Source: Euborellia annulipes
Taxonomy: Eukaryota; Arthropoda; Insecta; Dermaptera; Anisolabididae
DNA: 64,000 nucleotides
Assembly: GCA_023213315.1 (NCBI GenBank)
Contig: JAKCPI010010661.1
Coordinates: 53,595-117,594 of the forward strand
Direction of reading: 5' to 3'
Part shown: piece by piece, positions 20,931 through 32,150 of the stretch
How positions within the stretch are numbered: the stretch's first letter is position 1
Layout of the letters: each line of letters opens with the position of its first letter
Notes under the pieces: model-generated
The model's input: only the letters and a program-made list of their open reading frames with translations
Databases searched by the model: none
What the model was told of the DNA's origin: nothing
Position numbers and translations under genes: made by a program

Positions 20931-21372
20931 TTCCATTTGATGTGTGAAATAAATAAACATATTATGCGTTATATTTACCAATGGGTAGTCTATATAGGCC
21001 TACGTATGGAGCCGATGTTTAAATATATTCTGATTTGAACTAAAAAATTTCAATATATTCGGCTTACACTTAAAATAAACTTTTATTTTTATGCTTGGTT
21101 GGGACCTAAATCAAAAATATTATTTAAGGTTATTTTTATTTATTTGCCTTTTTGATGCGATTTCAGTCGTAAGGCTTTAATTGTTTGTTGTTGTTATTGC
21201 ACAAATCAATAAGAACATGGAATAAATACACATCTATGACAATTGACAATTTTGTTTGCCCTGAGTGCAACGAGCGCAAAACGAACTCAAAATAGAAAAA
21301 TTATTTTCTCGAGATAAAGCACCTAGCTTCTGATGTTAGAGGTCGAGGGTTCATACTCAGTTCTAGGGATGA

Positions 21373-21548
21373 AATTTTTTTTTTTTTTTTAATTTAATTA
21401 AGGTCTTTTTTCGGCATCTAAGGCCATTTAGATCCCATTACTATTTATTTCAAATGATTGGTAGCCAATTCAAATGAACGGGGTCGGGAAGCGAACCCGA
21501 GACCCTAGGCAAGAGAAGCTAATGTCTTCTCTCTGGTCACGGGCAATA
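21373..21548 (-). repeat. SINE-2, near full length
   Basis: The minus strand has a tRNA-like head (CCAGAGAGAAGACATTAGC, B box GGGTTCGCTTCCC), a hairpin around TTGGCTACCAAT, GGATCTAAATGGCCTTAG, ATGCCGAAAAAAGACC and an A tract. It defines SINE-2: different head, but the same TAAATGGCCTnAG...GCCGAAAA domain as SINE-1. Confidence 0.8.
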
Positions 21549-21559
21549 AAATCTTAAAA

Positions 21560-22680
21560 ATATAAAAAATATTTTTTGAATGACCATAAGTCACCCGGGA
21601 TCTCTAGAATACTTTAATTGAATATTAATATCTAATTTGAAAACTATTTGATTTGAAAAGAGAGAAAAAAAACTAGCTCATTGAATTTCGCAAATTAAAT
21701 GCACATCGAAGGCGTTTAAAGAAAAGGTAAAGTTAAAAGGGGGGGTAAGGGGGAGGGGGAATGGCAAACGGGGTTAGTCGGCAATCCTGGAGGATCTCCT
21801 GTGGGAGTGCAAGAAGGGGTCGTAAAGATCAACGACATCCCCCCCTTATGTGGTCCCCTCTCTAAATGCCCCAAGGTAAAACAGTGTGTGCCCTTGGCAA
21901 AGGGCTCCCACCCACACCACACACACACACAGACACCCTTTTGCTTAACCCATCGCGGCGCCGGACGCCCCCTCCCCCCCTCCCTCCCTCCATTATGTCA
22001 AATCGCTATTTGGAACAATTAACATGGATTATGGATCAATTTAACGTTTCCTAAATAATCCCAAGCGCTCTGATTTCAATCAAAGATGAGATGAGATGAG
22101 AGAAATGAGCTACATAATTGTGTGACCGTCATAAATTAGTCCGTGTTAGCTTTATAATCCGGATTTAATCACACACATTTAAAGCCAACGTTTATTTTTT
22201 TTTCCCACTCGAGTAGCTAAGTGAAAATTCTCATTTTTTTTTAACGTTCATAATCATATTAAATTCCTTATTTAAATATACCTTTTACTCTTTATTTTTG
22301 AAAATCCAAATTTTATACTAGATAATATTTAGCCAGACAGAAAAAAAATATTTTTTTACTCCGTTTTTATTTAAATGTCTGCTGCCATCCATCTTCTGCT
22401 ACACTAATAATAATACAGTCGCTTTAAAGATGTTAATACAACGTTTCGGTAACAAATTTAACCGATTCCGGGTTTACTCTCCCTCATTTAATTTTTATCG
22501 CTATTTCTCGATTTTTTTCTTATACTTTGCATTGGTTGCAAAAGTGAATAAAAAAAATGATATTCCAATTCGTCTACCCGTAGGCTTACTGCTAAATTTA
22601 AACAGATAATCGTTAACTCTAGCTTAAAACATCAAAAGCAGAAGAATTTATTTTTATTACTTATTTTAGATTATTATATT
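21560..22680. other. Repeat-poor stretch, part GC-rich
   Basis: 21690-22140 is less AT-rich, with G and C runs, an AC microsatellite (about 21918-21930) and homeodomain-like TAAATTAG and GGATTTAATC words. One solitary GAAACGT box (minus strand, about 22441) lies further right. No gene was recognised; it could be a conserved non-coding block. Confidence 0.3.
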
Positions 22681-22685
22681 TAATA

Positions 22686-23185
22686 CACGCTGCACGTCAA
22701 AAATAGTGCAACACTTTGTGCCTCCTTTTCTAATCTATCTTAATGATCTTGTAATTTATTAAACATTTAATATGAAATATCTTATACATTTCTAAGTCAT
22801 TTTAACACAAATTCATATCATTTTAATAAATAATTACAATTTAAATTAAACAAAGACAAAAATGTCGAAACGCCAAATTTCTAAAATTTAATTTCAGTTT
22901 TTCTCTGTCTATTTTATTGGAAATTCTTATAAAAATAAAATTTTTATTTAATATCCAACGAAACATATCGAAATTATGTCGATTTGTGCCACAAATTGAA
23001 AATCGACATTTTTGTCTTTGTTTTATTTAAATTGTAATTATTTATCAAAATGATATGTATTTGTGTTAAATTTACTTAGAAATGGAGAGAATATTTCATA
23101 TTAAATGTTTAATAAATTACAGTTATATTAAGATAGATAACAATAAGAAGAAACAAAAATGTTCCATTATTTTTGACGCACAGTG
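22686..23185. mobile_element. Tc1/mariner-like MITE with long inverted repeats
   Basis: 500 bp. Ends CACGCTGCACGTCAAAAATA and TATTTTTGACGCACAGTG; inverted homology continues for about 190 bp on each side (ATTTATTAAACATTTAATATG, ATTTCTAAGT, AACAAAGACAAAAATGTCG). A TA precedes the left end; TT follows the right. CACTGTGCGTCAAAAA-type ends are typical of Tc1/mariner elements. Non-coding. Confidence 0.75.
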
Positions 23186-23282
23186 TTTATGTAAATCGGC
23201 ACCAATTATACCATTTAGGCATAAAACAGCTGTTTTTGTAAAAATTAAAATTTTCTCATAAAAAATGTGTTTTTTTTTTTAG

Positions 23283-23544
23283 GGTTGATCAGGAAGTGGT
23301 TTTAAACTTATTGGAGACAAGAGACTTTCTGAGGGAGGTTTGAGTTTGGGGATGGTATAAACCCCGATGAAGGTGGTCTGTCTAGACATCGACGGATGCG
23401 AACTTCTCCTGCAGAATGCTAACGAGAGAGAGAGACGACATTGATTGGCTGGACCAGCAGCCTCCAATAGCATACACGAGAAGAGGAGGAGGAAACTAAA
23501 ACCTCGTGGATCCCAATGGCGGAACAACATCACGGATTAATAAG
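23283..23544 (+). other. Exon-like unit, 262 nt, probably non-coding
   Basis: A 13-T tract and AG precede it, and AATAAG|GTATTT closes it. The sequence is unlike neighbouring repeats, less AT-rich and purine-rich. All three forward frames meet stops within about 20 codons or cannot join the ends, so it would be UTR or lncRNA. Chance co-occurrence of splice-like words is possible. Confidence 0.35.
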
Positions 23545-23691
23545 GTATTTCCTTCTTTTTAAATATTCTTTTTTAAATTCTGTTTGTTTTACTTTTTGTC
23601 AAACTAAAGATACCCCAAGTCTTTTATGGTCCTGAAAGTTAACATTTCTCTACTTCTAGAAGATTGAATTGATTGAAATATTTAAGCTTAT

Positions 23692-23893
23692 TGTCTTTTC
23701 GGCACTTAGGCCATATAAGACTTTTTACGATACTCGTTATTTGTAAATATATCCATTGTGGGTCCAGGCATTCTTATTTACGCCATTTGGTATCCAAATA
23801 GCTTAAATAAAATCATCGAACTGTCTGGGATCCGAACCCTCGACCCTTGGTATACAAGGCAGGCGCGCTACCAACTACGCCAAGTCCGAAGGC
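23692..23893 (-). repeat. SINE-1, tail truncated
   Basis: Minus-strand head, B box GGTTCGGATCCC, hairpin and 3' domain (GCCTAAGTGCCGAAAAGAC) are present; the GT-rich tail and poly(A) are missing. Confidence 0.8.
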
Positions 23894-23919
23894 TTGAGTT
23901 GAACATTAGAGTGAGGTGG

Positions 23920-24035
23920 ATAGCTGAGTAGATCTTGTAATAAGAAGAAAGAAAAGCGCGATTGCAGCTACGTTTATTTCGTTTATTACCTTCAAGCCGA
24001 CGTTTCGGTCAGATTTGCGACCAGTTATATTTCAA
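23920..24035 (-). repeat. Foldback arm, same family as 49.85 kb
   Basis: AGAGTGAGGTGGATAGCTGAG through GCCGACGTTTCGGTCAGATT matches 49837-49962. The box (minus strand) keeps GGTCGCAAATCTGACC but the CTGAGGA part is altered. The mirrored arm is missing. Confidence 0.6.
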
Positions 24036-24123
24036 ATATCTGATTTTTATTATTCCTATTTGAAAGCTTCACCATTCTGCTAGTATTTTCGGTAATATTT
24101 TGTTAATAGTATAGAAAAAATTT

Positions 24124-24514
24124 CAGCCATTCACTGCGTGGCCATTTTCAGGGATTTACATACTAGACATATAATAATGATCATTTAAGGATTCTTACTG
24201 TGTAGACATAATTTTTAATTGATTGAAGGATTCAGGATGTCTCAGTGACACTTGAAAAAGGTGATTGTTAATGTAGGCATATATATAAATTAAAAAATTA
24301 TTTGCAATTTATTAATTTGTATTTTCAGAGTTTTGGCCAACCAATGGACCTGAAGGTTTTGGAATCAGGGCCTGAAAATGCAAAAATAAATTACAAGAAT
24401 TTTAATAAATTTGCATTACAAATGTTCGACGTTTATTAGTCGAAAATTAATAGGCCTATATAGTATGTAAATCTGGGATTCTACCTGAAAATGGCCTCGC
24501 AATGAGTGGCTCTA
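24124..24514. repeat. Inverted-repeat unit
   Basis: CAGCCATTCACTGCG, TGGCCATTTTCAGGGATTTA and CATACTA on the left reappear inverted at 24462-24514 with a few changes. The right half reads CTGAAAATGGCC...GTGGCTC, a decayed form of the GAAACGT box. Confidence 0.45.
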
Positions 24515-24519
24515 TATTA

Positions 24520-25715
24520 TTTTAAATATACCACTGCTAATATATAAAGTATATCTAGAATATAATAATAACTGATAACACTAGCTTTAACTCTTCCCAT
24601 TTGCAGAAATTTTCAAATTAAAACCTTTAAATATAAATAATAAAATTTCAGATATTATTATTATGATCCTAAATGGCTTCTGGAGCCGAAAAATATTAAT
24701 AACAAATGATTGTATCTGAATTGAATACCTAAATAATCAACACAAATTTGACGATAGGCCTACAACTCAAATGTAATTTATCTAAGCATTTTATGTTTAG
24801 GACTCTGGGGCAAAGAAATGAAATATTTTGCTTATTATTTAATTTTTAGTGTTGTTGGATTTCTTTCCTATTATGCGGAAATTGTTTATGCAAAAAATAA
24901 AAATAAAATAAAAACATTTCTTGTTTTGACAATCTCTACATATATTATAAAATAATATAATTTGATTTTCCTGTGTGATTAAGACTAAAATGAATTTTGA
25001 ACAAACTTTTTTGGGAGTAGCTCTATGGCTACGTCTACTGGAATTTTATGAAGAGGCCAGAGAAAATCCTTAAAGATTTTACACTTCCACGGAGACTAAA
25101 AAGCCGAAAAATACTTGTCTATCTCTCATGCCGACCTCTAAATAAAGTAATTAGCCAACTAATAAAACAAATGAGTTTTTTCAGTCAAAGTTATGCTAAC
25201 GTTTGAATAAGATGATAGAAATCTCTGGGTTTTTATTTTAAAAGAGTTCCTATTTAGGATTATTATAAACCGTGTTTAGGCCTATGTGCATAAACAAATT
25301 CAAAAATATTTTACTTGAATATTTTTAAAATACAATTTTTAACTAAAAATATGATTTGATACAGTAGATATGGGGGGGGGAGGGTACAAATTTTTCATCT
25401 TTTTGTTTCGCTGCTGGAAATACCGTATATGAACATGTTGATTGTTAATGAGCAGAATACATTTATTTATTTTTTTTTTGTAAATATGTATACAGTTTGT
25501 AATTCTTTAAACATGTGTTGGAAAGATGAATAATTTTTTAAAACAATTGTTATTATACAGTCACTAATATAGAAATATTTGTATTTTATTTTTTTGCATA
25601 AATAATTCGGAAAAAATTGCACGACACTACAAATTCAACCGAATAATAAGCAAAATATTGCATTTATTTGCCCAATAGGTGTAGACTTGAAACATTTAAA
25701 TAAATTATTATGTAG
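24520..25715. other. AT-rich stretch without a recognised feature
   Basis: Long AT-rich sequence with a G tract near 25373. No repeat partner, RNA or coding signal was seen. Confidence 0.4.
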
Positions 25716-25719
25716 AAGG

Positions 25720-25850
25720 AATTATTGAAGAATGCCGCTAATATTATTTCATTAAATTTACTGTTAATAGTTTGAATGTATTTTATAAACGCGTAAATAC
25801 AATATCAAAACTCTGAGAATGGTTCAAACCGAAACGTTAGCAAAAATTTT
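25720..25850 (+). repeat. Single-arm GAAACGT unit
   Basis: AATGCCGCTAATATTATTTC and TTAAATTTACTGTTAATAG match 61360-61400. The box at 25813 is CTGAGAA, T, stem GGTT/AACC, GAAACGTTAGC. Confidence 0.5.
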
Positions 25851-25900
25851 GTGAAATAATCTGAAACTTCCGACCATTGGTTCTCGTTTAAACATTTTGT

Positions 25901-26121
25901 AAATTAAAATTAAATATACAAATTAAACTCTAGGTTATTTGTTTCAAAGGTTTTATTAATTAAAAAATTAACAATTTCGACAATTCATTTGATTCATTAG
26001 AATGTAATCACTTCTGATGATGACAGGTAATTGGTGAAATACGTATCAAGTGTTAATTTTTTAATTAATAAAACCTTTGAAACAAATAACCTAGTGTTTA
26101 ATTTGTATATTTAATTTTAAT
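25901..26121. repeat. Foldback unit with about 73-bp arms
   Basis: The left arm (ATTAAAATTAAATATACAAA, AGGTTATTTGTTTCAAAGG, TTTTATTAATTAAAAAATTA) is mirrored almost perfectly at 26048-26121. Between them is CTGATGATGACAGG...GGTGAAATACG, a box-like sequence with GAAA but without the ACGT palindrome. Confidence 0.75.
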
Positions 26122-26129
26122 CTTAAATC

Positions 26130-27000
26130 TATATTACTAATTATTATATTTGAGTTGTATATTTTTGTGTTGATTTTTAAGTATTTAATATAACGTTTCG
26201 TTGAATTCAGATACAATTTTTTTGAATCTCTAAATAGGTGATTAATAATTATTATTTTGATCTAAATTAGGACAAATACTATGGAGTGAGTGACAAAGTT
26301 ACAACACCTCTCTGTATTTTTTACATGTAATTATTTAATAGATTTTATTAAAACAAAAAAAATAACTTTATTGGAAATCCTGAATCACGAAAGTTACCAG
26401 TAAAAATTTTTTTTAAAAGAAACATGAAAGGGCTTTAAACAACTTTGCAATTCACAGTACCTACATTTCAAAAAAAAATTACCCAATGATTATTTATTTT
26501 TTTTTTTTAATCTACTAATTTAAGAAAATTAAAGCTTATCATTTACTTTAATGTTTAGAAAATTTTTCTCTTAAATTAGATTATTTTCCTCCGAGAGAGA
26601 GAGAGGAAAAAAAATTACAAAAAAAAAAAAAAAAAAAAACAAACCTTGGGTAAGGAAAAAAAAATAAAGTAAGCTTTATTTATTTTTTAAATGGGCCAAT
26701 AAATACTGGGCTACGGACACGGCCAAATTGCTTTTAGCCTATAGACACCCCCCCTTAGGGGGGGGGTTACGCAAGAAAAACGCTACTATTTTTCACAGAT
26801 AATAGTTTAGCGACTCTCACACACAAACAAGCGATGAATAATGCATTTGTACTTTTAATAGATTACTTGAACGGTCAACTGGCAGGGCCTCTCTGTAATC
26901 GAATTGCTCTGGTAACTTTTCATCGCGTCAGAGAAGAGAGATAGAGAGAGAGAGAGAGAGAGCAAGCAACACACACACGCACACACACGAAAGACAATTA
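26130..27000. other. AT-rich stretch; GA and AC microsatellites near its end
   Basis: Mostly AT-rich, with a 22-A run at about 26618-26639 and GA/AC simple repeats at 26938-26990. A repeat-poor piece at 26860-26940 matches nothing else here. Confidence 0.35.
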
Positions 27001-27540
27001 ATTCGTACGCTAATTAATTTCAAAATGTCGGGGACAGAAGAACCGCCAGCCAGCTGTCCGAAGGATATTATACGAAATATATATATATATACACTCACAC
27101 AACAACAACAACAACAACATTCTTTTTTTTTTAACTTCCTCAGGATACAGATAGAGCGAATATGTCAATATGAGATACACTTTATTTCTATTTGATTTTT
27201 GCATTCAAAAAATAAAAGAAATATAGAGGTAAAAGTTTCGCGGTTTGTTTTTGTTTCGTTTTTTGGCGCGAAAAAGAAATCGGTGGCGATTTAATTTTTT
27301 TGTGATTTATGAATGAAATAATCAATATTATTTTGTAAAATTACAAATAAATATTGTGTTTTGTTTAAAATCACAATATTTAATTATAATAAGAAATTAC
27401 GCTATGGCATTATTATTTATATATATAAATAGCAAAAGGCAACTGACCTGTCTGATTCGTATTAGAATCCGTTTTGCACACACACTGTCTGTCTGTTGTT
27501 GATTTTTATTGCACACTTTACCGCCTGGCACGCATCACCT

Positions 27541-27663
27541 TTTTTTTTTTTAGTGCACTAAATCCGATCCACATTCATTAAAAAAAAAAAAAAAAAAAAA
27601 TAACCCGGGCAAAAGCAACGTGTTTTGTTTTGGTTTATTTATTTATTTATTTATAAATTTTTT
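27541..27663. repeat. Poly(T), poly(A) and TTTA microsatellites
   Basis: A 12-T run, a run of about 20 A at 27581-27600 and a (TTTA)n run at 27636-27656 stand together, just before a CpG-rich block. Confidence 0.8.
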
Positions 27664-28060
27664 TTTCTCGCGTGCGCCGAGTTCCATTCACAACGGCCGA
27701 ATGAGAGAAGCAAAGACCGCGCGGCGCATTGCCTCCTCCCCCCTACTGAAAAGGGGGCGGGGCATCCCTCCTCGTGGAGAGGGGAAAGTGGTGGGGGTAA
27801 CTGAGAAAGCGAAAGCCCCGGGGTAGGTGGCGGTGGTGGGGTTAGGGGGTTGGTGATAAGGGGTGGGGAGGTTGGCTCAATCCTCGCAGCAGCCACTGGC
27901 CAATGCACTCTCTCTTCCTCACCCCCTCACCCCCTTCAACCCTCCGCAATTCAACCTCCCCACTCTTACTTTTACTTGCATTCATTCGCTGCCACCAATT
28001 TCGTTTGATTATTTCATTAAACTCAATCAAGAACACATAGCATTAGGATAGGTTAGTTGA
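27664..28060. promoter_or_regulatory. CpG-rich unique block, possible promoter
   Basis: CGCGTGCGCCGAGTTCC, CGGCCGAATGAGAG, ACCGCGCGGCGCATTGCC and many C/G runs in an otherwise AT-rich window. Open frames on both strands here are composition artefacts (Pro-rich). No initiator or donor is decisive. Confidence 0.3.
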
Positions 28061-28309
28061 TTTTCATTTTTTTTAATCCTAGAAATTTTATCAAAAATCA
28101 CCTCACGCATCAATTACTCTTCAAAATAATCAACGAAGAAATAAAAAAAGATCCTTTGAATCATTAATTAATTACTATACTTGTCGCTTAAATGCCAAAC
28201 TCAACTATTCTTAACTTGATCAAGGGGAAAATGATCCAACGATTTCAATGAGGACGAAATTGGTGATGATAATTTATATATAATGCAAATTTTAATGAAT
28301 GTAGATGTA

Positions 28310-28512
28310 TGGGATGGAGTAAGCCAAGTTCTCTCGACGTTTCGAGCGCCAATCACGGCCTTCCTCGGGAAATATTTATTAGAAATCAATATAACATTAT
28401 TAATATACAGTATAAGAATATTACTATATTACAATAATAATGTTATGAAAAGAAATGTTTGTTATGGCCACATGTCCCGAGGAAGAGCGCGTAATTGGCG
28501 CTCGAAAAGTCG
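28310..28512. repeat. Foldback unit with paired GAAACGT boxes
   Basis: Minus-strand box 28336-28368 (CCGAGGA, A, GGCC.../...GGCGCT, CGAAACGTC) faces the plus-strand box 28477-28512 (CCGAGGA, A, GAGCGC/GCGCTC stem with a GTAATTG loop, GAAAAGTC). The spacer is AT-rich. Stem bases differ between the two boxes while pairing is kept. Confidence 0.6.
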
Positions 28513-28527
28513 CCAGAAAAATTTAAC

Positions 28528-28727
28528 CATTGGCGTAGCCAGAAATATTTTTCAAAAATTTTACAGTATTTATAAATCATTTTGGTTTTTTTTTAGCTAG
28601 AGTAAATTATTATATTTTACTTTCTCTTATCCTATATGAAATATAATTTGTATTAAATATCTAGTCATGGCTTGGGTCCCATGGGGGGGGTTTGAACCCC
28701 CAAAACCCACCCCTGGCTACGCCTATG
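28528..28727. repeat. TIR element, GGCGTAGCCAG type (family H)
   Basis: 200 bp with ends CATTGGCGTAGCCAG and CTGGCTACGCCTATG. GGGTCCCATGGGGGG and CCCCCAAAACCCACCCC lie at the right side. This kind of end is widespread in animal genomes. No clear target duplication. Confidence 0.55.
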
Positions 28728-28730
28728 TTC

Positions 28731-29209
28731 TTTAACAATAAGAGTATAAAGGAGCAAGCAGCCAGGTAGTTAGTCTCCACGAAATGAAACTCTCTGTTGA
28801 GGAAACAGTTTCTGTTTTAATGAAATATAACCATCATCAGTCCATTTATCGAGCTGAAAGCATTGTTGAGTTAGAAAAAATCAAAATATTCAAAAATTAT
28901 TTGAATATTTACAAACAATTATACAAATAATTTTTGTATAATACACATCTACTGACAACTCCGCAATATGACTCAATGCTTTGTCATTTGAGCTCACACT
29001 TTATGTATCAGTTATATATTGTTTGTAAATATTCAAATAATTTTTTTGTTATTTTGTTTTTTCTAACTCAACAATGCTTTCAGCTCGATAAATGGACTGA
29101 TGATGGTTATATTTCATTAAAACTGAAACTGTTTCCTCAACAGAGTGTTTCATTTCGTGGAGACTACTAACTACCTGGCTGCTTGCTCCTTTATCCTCTT
29201 ATTGTTAAA
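28731..29209. repeat. Large foldback, about 479 bp
   Basis: Arms of about 190 bp: TTTAACAATAAGAGTATAAA, GGAGCAAGCAGCCAGGTAG, CGAAATGAAACTCTCTGTTG on the left are mirrored on the right. Each arm ends at a CTGATGATGGTTATATTTC...AAACTGAAACTG box (plus-strand copy 29097-29132). The spacer between the arms is about 100 bp. Confidence 0.75.
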
Positions 29210-29344
29210 TATAACAGCCACTTTATTTCTTCAATTTGTTCTTTATTTTTTTCCTTGGCTCACTCCATTCCACACATCTATAAATATTTTTTATTTAAAA
29301 AAAAACTTGTTTTGGATACCTGAGTTATTTGATTTTAAATTCAA

Positions 29345-29597
29345 TTCGGGCTTGGTCTAGTGGCTAGCGCGCTGGACTTCTCAACCAAGAGTCTAGTGTT
29401 CGGATCCCAGGCAGTCCGATGATTTTTTTATTTAAGCCATTTGGATTCCAAATGGCTTAAAAAAATGCCTGGACCCCAAATATATTGTATATTCAATAAC
29501 GGTTATCGTATAAAGTCTTATAGGCAGGTTGGAAAATACTGTGTGCATATGTGTGCGAGTGTGAGTGTGAACGAGAAAAAAGCGAGTGTTAAAAAAA
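29345..29597 (+). repeat. SINE-1, near full length
   Basis: TTCGGGCTTGGTCTAGTGG, B box GTTCGGATCCC, hairpin TTTAAGCCATTTGG / CCAAATGGCTTAAA (apex TTGGATTCCAA), GGACCCC, AACGGTTATCGTATAAAGTC, a damaged 3' domain, GTGAGTGTGAACGAG and poly(A). Confidence 0.85.
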
Positions 29598-29752
29598 GTT
29601 TTTTTTTTAATTTTCCCTCTCAGCTGCTGAGGAATTTATTTATGTTGTCAATGGCAACCGGGGGATGTTCCACATACTGATTTTTTGATGCCGTCCAACA
29701 AAGTATTTGGCTAGTAATAATTATTATATGCTTTGACTTTCTGTCATGGGCG

Positions 29753-30020
29753 TAACTAGGGGGGGCTCGGCCCTCCAGAAGGCTCGTGCACCCCCCCCCC
29801 CCCCAGAAAGTTCCCTGCCCCAAGAAAAATTGAGAAAATATGGGGCTTTCCAGGCACCCCGGAGGCCCCCCAGCCAAATTCTCTAGTTTCGTCCATGCTT
29901 TCCGTAATTCTCCTTTAAAGCAAAGCCATTTCTCTACTTTATAAATCACCCAAGCTCTAGTTTTTTTTTGGTCATCATTCCAAGGTGCTGTTAGAAAATT
30001 TGACTGCTGCCAGAAGTACA
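29753..30020. repeat. GGGCGTAACTAGG-type transposon end and unidentified body
   Basis: CATGGGCGTAACTAGGGGGG resembles family H ends, then a 14-C tract and GTTCCCTGCCCCAAG. The long reverse open frame over 29620-30060 has no domain and runs through the neighbouring MITE, so it is not called as a gene. Confidence 0.35.
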
Positions 30021-30022
30021 TA

Positions 30023-30211
30023 CAGTCGGCGCCACAAGAGCCTGATGTTAGCTTAAGCAACCAAAATGCTTAGCTCTCGGTAGTTTTGCCTTCAAAGTAG
30101 CTTTTTCTCTTCAGTCATGCATTAAAAAAAAAAGATGATTTATTCATTTTAAAAATTATTGGTTTGCTTTATTCCACTTTCGAGCATATCAGGCACTTGT
30201 GGCGACGACTG
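30023..30211. mobile_element. Mariner-like MITE, family G copy 2
   Basis: 189 bp; ends CAGTCGGCGCCACAAG and CTTGTGGCGACGACTG are inverted repeats. TA precedes the left end and TG follows the right. Internal GCAACCAAAATGCTTAG is shared with the copy at 19.3 kb. Confidence 0.7.
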
Positions 30212-30215
30212 TGTA

Positions 30216-30830
30216 CAAAAAAAACAACGGTTGACTACCCCTCCCTGTTCTAGAGTTTACGAGTAAGTGAAGTGAATTTGAAATGAATAAATAATTCTCC
30301 TAAAATGAATAATTAATAAAGATATAAATTTGAAACAACCCTTGCGTTATTAAAATAAATACTCCTCGATTGCCTTCTCTCTCTCTGTTTGTCAACAAAC
30401 GTATAAAATTTAAATTAAATCTTGGCCAGACACTCACATTAAATATGGGTAGTAAACATCATTTTGTTATTGAGAATGTACGGTACTTAAAATATAAATT
30501 TTTTTATAACTAATAAATTTTATCGCGATATTAAAATTTTCTTAGTGAAATTAATTTGTTTTCGATATTGAAATTGATTTTTATTAAATATAGGCTTTTT
30601 ATTTATAACTAAATTTGATCAACTTTTGATATTGTTTTTTTTTTTTTTTTACTGGGTGGAGGGGGATCCAAAGATCAGTTGGCACATGCATGCAAGTAAG
30701 AAAGGGTCAAGGAACTCGCCAGGTATAGAAAATATAGAAAAAGATAAATTGCTGAGATTTAGAAAATATTAAAATGCACTTTGTTTTTAAAAAGAACATA
30801 ACTTTCTAGCTTTTCTTTGATTAAATCCTA
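30216..30830. other. AT-rich stretch without a recognised feature
   Basis: Long AT-rich stretch with one T tract near 30640. Nothing was recognised. Confidence 0.4.
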
Positions 30831-30835
30831 AAAAA

Positions 30836-31070
30836 AGAAATTTATTTATATAATTCGCTTATGTCCGCCTGTCTGTCCGTTTGTCACGCTCTATTTGGGC
30901 AATCCGTTGGAATTTTGAAACCAAGTTTTTTATACGTTTTAAAGAGAATCTTCTAGGGATTACTGGATAATTATTTTTATCCCGAAATTCTTATAATTTT
31001 TTGAGATATTAATTCCGTTAGTTGCGATTTCTCCCATAGGAAATGTATAGAGAAATATTTATGCATTGAT
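30836..31070 (+). repeat. Element D, variant 2
   Basis: TATATAATTCGCTTATGTCC, GTCTGTCCGTTTGTCACGC, GTTGGAATTTTGAAACC, CTTCTAGGGATTACTGG and CTCCCATAGGAAATGTATAG are colinear with 20.7 kb. Confidence 0.7.
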
Positions 31071-31127
31071 GTATTCTATGAATGTAAACAAATCCTCAAG
31101 CAGGCACTGGATTGGAATAGTAATGAT

Positions 31128-31312
31128 TTTTTTTTAACACTCACACTTTTTTCCCATTCACACTCACATTCACACAGTCTTTTCGGTAACTTTAGCCAAG
31201 ACTTTTTACGATAACCGTTATTGTGAATATATATCTATTGGGGCATTCTTATTTAAGCCATTTGGTATTCAAATGGCTTAAATAAAATCATCGGACTGCC
31301 TAGGACTCGCCT
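31128..31312 (-). repeat. SINE-1, head truncated
   Basis: Reverse copy from poly(A) tail through 3' domain (GTTACCGAAAAGAC), ATCGTAAAAAGTC and complete hairpin; the tRNA-like head breaks off at CCTAGG. A forward partial copy begins 33 bp further right. Confidence 0.8.
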
Positions 31313-31344
31313 AGGAAGAAATGATAATTTTTTTCATAATTAAG

Positions 31345-31491
31345 AAAAGCTTAAATGAGAATGCCTGGACCCCAAAATATATATATTCATGATAATAATC
31401 GTAAAAAGTCTTAAATGGCCTGAGTTGCCGAAAAGACTGTGTGAATGTGAGTGTGAATGGGAAAAAAGTGTGAGTGTTAAAAAAAAAATTG
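31345..31491 (+). repeat. SINE-1, 5' truncated; inverted partner of the preceding copy
   Basis: Starts in the right hairpin arm (GCTTAAATGAGAATGCC), then GGACCCC, ATCGTAAAAAGTCTTAAATG, GGCCTGAGTTGCCGAAAAG, GTGAGTGTGAATGGG and poly(A). Head-to-head with 31128-31312, so a transcript across both would fold into a long hairpin. Confidence 0.8.
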
Positions 31492-31494
31492 TTA

Positions 31495-32150
31495 TTAAGA
31501 AAAGGTGAGGGTCCGCCGCAAGCGGGCCCGAGCCATTTGAGGGGGTCCAAGAAGTCGAAGGCCCCGGCTAGTTATAATAAATTGATAATCCTAGTATTGA
31601 AGTTCTTTTTTTATAAACAAGCAACTTCCATCAGTTATAATTCAACTTGTACTTCTCCGGTAAAAAATAAATAATAAATTGAAAATTACTTTACCCTGAA
31701 ATTACCATACAAGAATAAAAAATAACTATAGTTTATAATTGAGAGCCCCATCTGGGGATTTATTTTCATTTGAATCCAAAGTTCACGAATTTCTTTTTAA
31801 AGTTCTTCATTTAATACTCAGAAGTTTGATTGATGGGGAAGGGAGGGGGGGGGGGCTTAGAATTTATTTCTTTTTGACATTTTTATCCGATATTTTGGCA
31901 ATCAATTTTCATCTCTTATTCCTTATTTTATATTTTATTTCAGGGGGAGGGACTGCCAGCTGGTTTTTCATACACTTAAAAGGAAATAATAATAGAAAAT
32001 ATCTTTTTTTTTTTTTTTTGAAATTTTGGGAGTTTGAATTGTCCCTGAGCCGAATATAAAAATATTCAAAATTTGAAAAAATTGAATAAAAAAATATTGA
32101 TTAAATCGTAAAACTTGTTTAGGCTTTCCTCTTTCTCAGTGCTAAAAGTT
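31495..32150. other. AT-rich stretch without a recognised feature
   Basis: Includes a G tract (about 31844-31855) and a T tract (about 32005-32020). The forward frame at 31739-32059 is composition-driven and not supported. Confidence 0.35.

Noticed and set aside
22686..23185. Hammerhead-like box because of TGTCGAAACGCC near 22862
   Set aside because: It lies in the Tc1-like inverted repeat and lacks the CTGANGA part and stem.
27651..28051. Overlapping Pro-rich frames on both strands at 27.6-28.05 kb
   Set aside because: Produced by C/G runs; no shared start, domain or splice structure.
29620..30060. Longest reverse open frame (146 codons)
   Set aside because: It runs through transposon family G and a C-tract, has no recognisable domain, and its peptide follows local composition.
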